34,831 nt of DNA from contig JAFEGK010000007.1 of the NCBI GenBank assembly GCA_018239985.1, forward strand, positions 143,984-178,814. The letters are read 5' to 3'. The DNA comes from Verrucomicrobiota bacterium (GTDB lineage Bacteria; Chlamydiota; Chlamydiia; Chlamydiales; Rhabdochlamydiaceae). Below are positions 32,085 to 34,831 of this stretch, piece after piece. Position numbers and translations under genes: made by a program. Each line of letters opens with the position of its first letter. Position 1 is the stretch's first letter. The notes under the pieces were generated by a model, which saw only the letters and a program-made list of their open reading frames with translations, ran no database searches and was not told the origin of the DNA.

Positions 32085-33219
32085 GATTCATCTTCGATTG
32101 AGCCCACCAAATATTCTTCTCGACACACTCCCTCACATTAATAGGCAAATTGGGCACCGTTAGCAATTGAAGTGATAGATCCAAACATTCTTTAAAGTTG
32201 CCAATCCAATAGGCGCTGACCGATTTTTCCAAAAGGAGCCCATAATCATAAACCCATGACTCAACAAATAGAGTATCTTTAGGGTAAGGGACCGTTAATC
32301 CAAAACTGGCAACCAAATAACCGAGCAAGTAATCCCCTTGCAAACGGTAAAACTGGGCAAGACGGCAGAGAGGCTCCGCCCTTGTCGGCCTGGAGGAATA
32401 ACAATCGAGATAGCTCTTCGCAATCTTTTGAGCATCAACATTTAGCTTTTCTTGTAGCTGACAGATCTGATACTTGGAAAAGAAAACCTCCTGGTCCCAT
32501 CCCCCCATGGCTGCCCTTCTTTCATAATTTTTTAATGCTAAAGCACTTTCGCCAGCATCCCGATAGCTCTGAGCCAGATAAAAGACATAGCGGGCGTTGT
32601 CAGGCTCCCTCTTTAAAGCCTCCTCTAAAACCGCTGCATCTTTTTGAAACTTTAACGGATCTTGTGACCGACATCCCTCATAGCGAGGGTAATTGACCAC
32701 CCCTGCTAAAATTTCATCCGATTTCGCCTCATCGCTATGGAGATACTCATGTAAGACTCCAACCCATTTCCAGTTGAGATGATTGTTGATCATCTGCAAT
32801 CTGACATAATCGGTTCCAGATAAATGCGTTTGAATATAATAAGAGTCCTTTACGAATGGGGGTTTTACGAAATTCTGAGTAAAAACCAGCTCCTCATCGG
32901 CGTCGATGAACAGAAGATAATCCCCTTTATTCTTAGCTAGTTGCAGAGCCTCATTACGATTGTGCCCAAAATTGACCCAAGGTCGCTCATGCAACTCACC
33001 AGGAATCCCCTTCATAAATTTCTTAATGATCTTTTGCGTTCCATCCGTAGAGCCTGTATCGACGATCACCCAATAATCGATCAAAGGTTTCACCGAGGCT
33101 AGACATCTCTCAATCACCCTGCTCTCATTTTTTACGATCATATTCAGACAGACCGTCTTTTTTTCTTCGGCAGCAAATAGAGCGACAAATAGGAAAAGAA
33201 TGGCTAAGACTTTTCTCAT
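32032..33219 (-). CDS. Exported GT2 glycosyltransferase with TPR-like tail
   Basis: A 395-residue protein. Residues 1-16 (MRKVLAILFLFVALFA) form a signal peptide. The GT2 domain runs about 21-190: VCLNMIVKNESRVIERCL (23-40), IVDTGSTDGT (52-61), RNEAL and the metal-binding DADEE at 106-110. Residues about 195-340 are helical repeats resembling TPRs (NARYVFYLAQSYRDAGESALALKNYERRA), a combination known from many bacterial TPR glycosyltransferases. A longer reading from 33246 adds nine residues, but ATG 33219 has GGAG upstream and opens the signal peptide. It converges on the 108-residue gene and diverges from the barrel gene at 33320. Substrates unknown. Confidence 0.82.
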   Translation of the reverse strand: MRKVLAILFLFVALFAAEEKKTVCLNMIVKNESRVIERCLASVKPLIDYWVIVDTGSTDGTQKIIKKFMKGIPGELHERPWVNFGHNRNEALQLAKNKGDYLLFIDADEELVFTQNFVKPPFVKDSYYIQTHLSGTDYVRLQMINNHLNWKWVGVLHEYLHSDEAKSDEILAGVVNYPRYEGCRSQDPLKFQKDAAVLEEALKREPDNARYVFYLAQSYRDAGESALALKNYERRAAMGGWDQEVFFSKYQICQLQEKLNVDAQKIAKSYLDCYSSRPTRAEPLCRLAQFYRLQGDYLLGYLVASFGLTVPYPKDTLFVESWVYDYGLLLEKSVSAYWIGNFKECLDLSLQLLTVPNLPINVRECVEKNIWWAQSKMNPTPAPQIQAAAHIDIQR

Positions 33220-33319
33220 TTTGAGTCTCCAAATTTTTTGCAGCACTATATCAGATTAGATAAAAAAATCCCTATAGAAAAAGGAATTCAGTTATAGAGA
33301 GAATAAGAGGATACTTCTA

Positions 33320-34375
33320 GTGAAATTCACCAGGCCGCTCATACTGACTTCCCTTATATGCTTGACTCATTCTATATCAGGAGCTGAGCAGATCACCTAT
33401 TTTTCCCCAATCCCCTGGGAAAGCCTATTTTTCTTTGATATCGAAGCCCCTTTTCTTTACATGCTGAGAAGCTGGAAAGATCAATTAGAATTATTGCCCA
33501 TCATCTTTGGTCCACAACTACCCCTACCAGACCTATCTGCACCAACCGAGCCCCCTTCTCAAGAAGACCCCTCTTGCTGCTTGGACAATGACTGTTGTTA
33601 CCTACAAAGAGTCTGCTCTACCCTCACCCTTCGACATATAGAACCGGGCGGAATAGGCTACTCCCATGGCTACACCACGATCGAAGGACTCTTTTTCCCT
33701 CTAAGCAATCAGGGAAAAAGATGGCCCTTCATCGATCTTCGAGTCCATTATTTCAATAACAACCAGTGGGCTGGCAATCTAGGCCTCGGCGTCCGTTTTC
33801 TCTCGTGTGAAACTGCCGTTTATGGAGTGAATACCTATTTCGACTTCCGCAAGTGGAAACATCACAATCCATTCTTCGCCCAAATCGGATTTGGGTTAGA
33901 GCGGCTAGGCCCCTGCTGGGATTTCCGCCTTAATGGCTACTTTCCGATTAAAAGAGACAAAACAGAAAAACGGTGCCATTTTACCTATCCAGGTGGCTTT
34001 TTTATAGACATGACACAGCATCGAGTTGCCAATACTGGGTTCGATATGGAAATTGGGCGCCACTTATTCTGTGGGGATTGCATTCGTCTATATTCTGCAA
34101 TCGGCCCTTACTACTACGGAAAAACAGGGGGAACCAAAGCGTTTGTCGGTGGGCGTCTCAGACTCTTCGTCGATATTAGCCGTTACCTAACGTTTGAAGG
34201 GATCCTTACCTATGACAGTCACTACAAAACTCGAGTCCAAGGGGGCATAGCGATCCATTTCCCATTCGGTTGCTGTCCAGAAGATAACTGCTGCCAAGAC
34301 CTTTTATCTCAGCCAATTCGGCGCAATGAGATTATCCCCCTCCAGAAGTACTGCAAATGGTGCGGAAATTTTTAA
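33320..34375 (+). CDS. Inverse-autotransporter-like outer membrane barrel protein
   Basis: A 351-residue protein. Signal peptide about 1-21 (LILTSLICLTHSISGA). Residues about 100-320 show the beta-domain pattern of intimin/invasin-type inverse autotransporters: GYTTIEGLFFPL, FIDLRVHYFNNN, NLGLGVRFL, YGVNTYFDFRK, FFAQIGFGLERLG and DFRLNGYFPI (the R-x-N-G-Y-x-P element). Cysteine doublets lie before and after the barrel (CCLDNDCC, GCCPEDNCC). There is no Ig-like passenger after the barrel, so it is a stand-alone or truncated-type barrel. The start is GTG 33320 with AAGAGG 9 nt upstream; this opens the signal peptide. The next gene begins 106 nt later. Confidence 0.78.
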   Translation: MKFTRPLILTSLICLTHSISGAEQITYFSPIPWESLFFFDIEAPFLYMLRSWKDQLELLPIIFGPQLPLPDLSAPTEPPSQEDPSCCLDNDCCYLQRVCSTLTLRHIEPGGIGYSHGYTTIEGLFFPLSNQGKRWPFIDLRVHYFNNNQWAGNLGLGVRFLSCETAVYGVNTYFDFRKWKHHNPFFAQIGFGLERLGPCWDFRLNGYFPIKRDKTEKRCHFTYPGGFFIDMTQHRVANTGFDMEIGRHLFCGDCIRLYSAIGPYYYGKTGGTKAFVGGRLRLFVDISRYLTFEGILTYDSHYKTRVQGGIAIHFPFGCCPEDNCCQDLLSQPIRRNEIIPLQKYCKWCGNF

Positions 34376-34481
34376 GTTGAGTATAATATTCTTCAAAAAA
34401 AATCCACCCATCAACTAAACTTTTAATTTCTCGTTACAATTTTTGGAGATCAGCATTCCTAATTCGGGTGCAGAAAAGTTA

Positions 34482-34831
<350 letters not shown>

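Overview
The window looks like a chromosomal segment from a chlamydia-related bacterium (Chlamydiae outside the Chlamydia genus, Parachlamydiales-like). The pointers are cysteine-doublet-rich outer membrane proteins, a DUF11 protein of the sort that includes OmcB, a Pmp-like autotransporter with GGA[IL] and FxxN motifs, an inverse-autotransporter barrel, bilobed hydrophobic (Inc-like) proteins and many secreted proteins of unknown role. The phylum call is inferred from content; no rRNA or other marker gene lies here.

Layout. 58-5620 (minus strand): a zeta-toxin-like kinase with a signal peptide, a small protein, rlmN, two tandem paralogous membrane proteins and a third membrane protein. 5722-10057 (plus): a histidine-rich leader ORF, a Na+/solute symporter, an RlmD/TrmA-type rRNA methyltransferase and the ABC-F protein Uup, with start/stop overlaps between the three long genes. 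10168-15622 (plus): acetate kinase, phosphoglucomutase, glucan phosphorylase and RidA, a tightly packed carbon-storage/overflow operon. 15606-18335 (minus): an MscS channel behind two small secreted Gly/Arg-rich paralogues. 18396-24422 (minus): a surface operon of DUF11 protein, small barrel and Pmp-like autotransporter, closed by a strong terminator. 24548-28949 (mostly plus): a signal-peptide-bearing O-methyltransferase, a SEC-C protein, a TtcA-like thiolase, a PutP-like symporter and SurE. 28986-34831: a UDP-GlcNAc 2-epimerase, two glycosyltransferases and a small protein, all with signal peptides, then an inverse-autotransporter-like barrel and the start of a collagen-like protein cut by the window end.

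Two themes deserve attention. (1) At 5758-5850 there is a short ORF ending in SHHHHGHPAH, directly upstream of a symporter. Its His codons are complementary to the 5' end of the predicted transcript, and the adjacent CATCCC is complementary to the GGGATG in front of the symporter start. This is the layout of a histidine-sensing attenuator on a candidate histidine transporter. (2) Five enzymes that normally need cytosolic substrates (zeta-like kinase, O-methyltransferase, UDP-GlcNAc 2-epimerase, two GT2 glycosyltransferases) each carry a cleavable-type signal peptide in front of an otherwise ordinary catalytic domain. This suggests a set of enzymes exported toward the host, where UDP-GlcNAc, ATP and SAM exist. 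A third pattern is that several starts without a Shine-Dalgarno sit 6-7 nt after a -10-like box, compatible with leaderless mRNAs.
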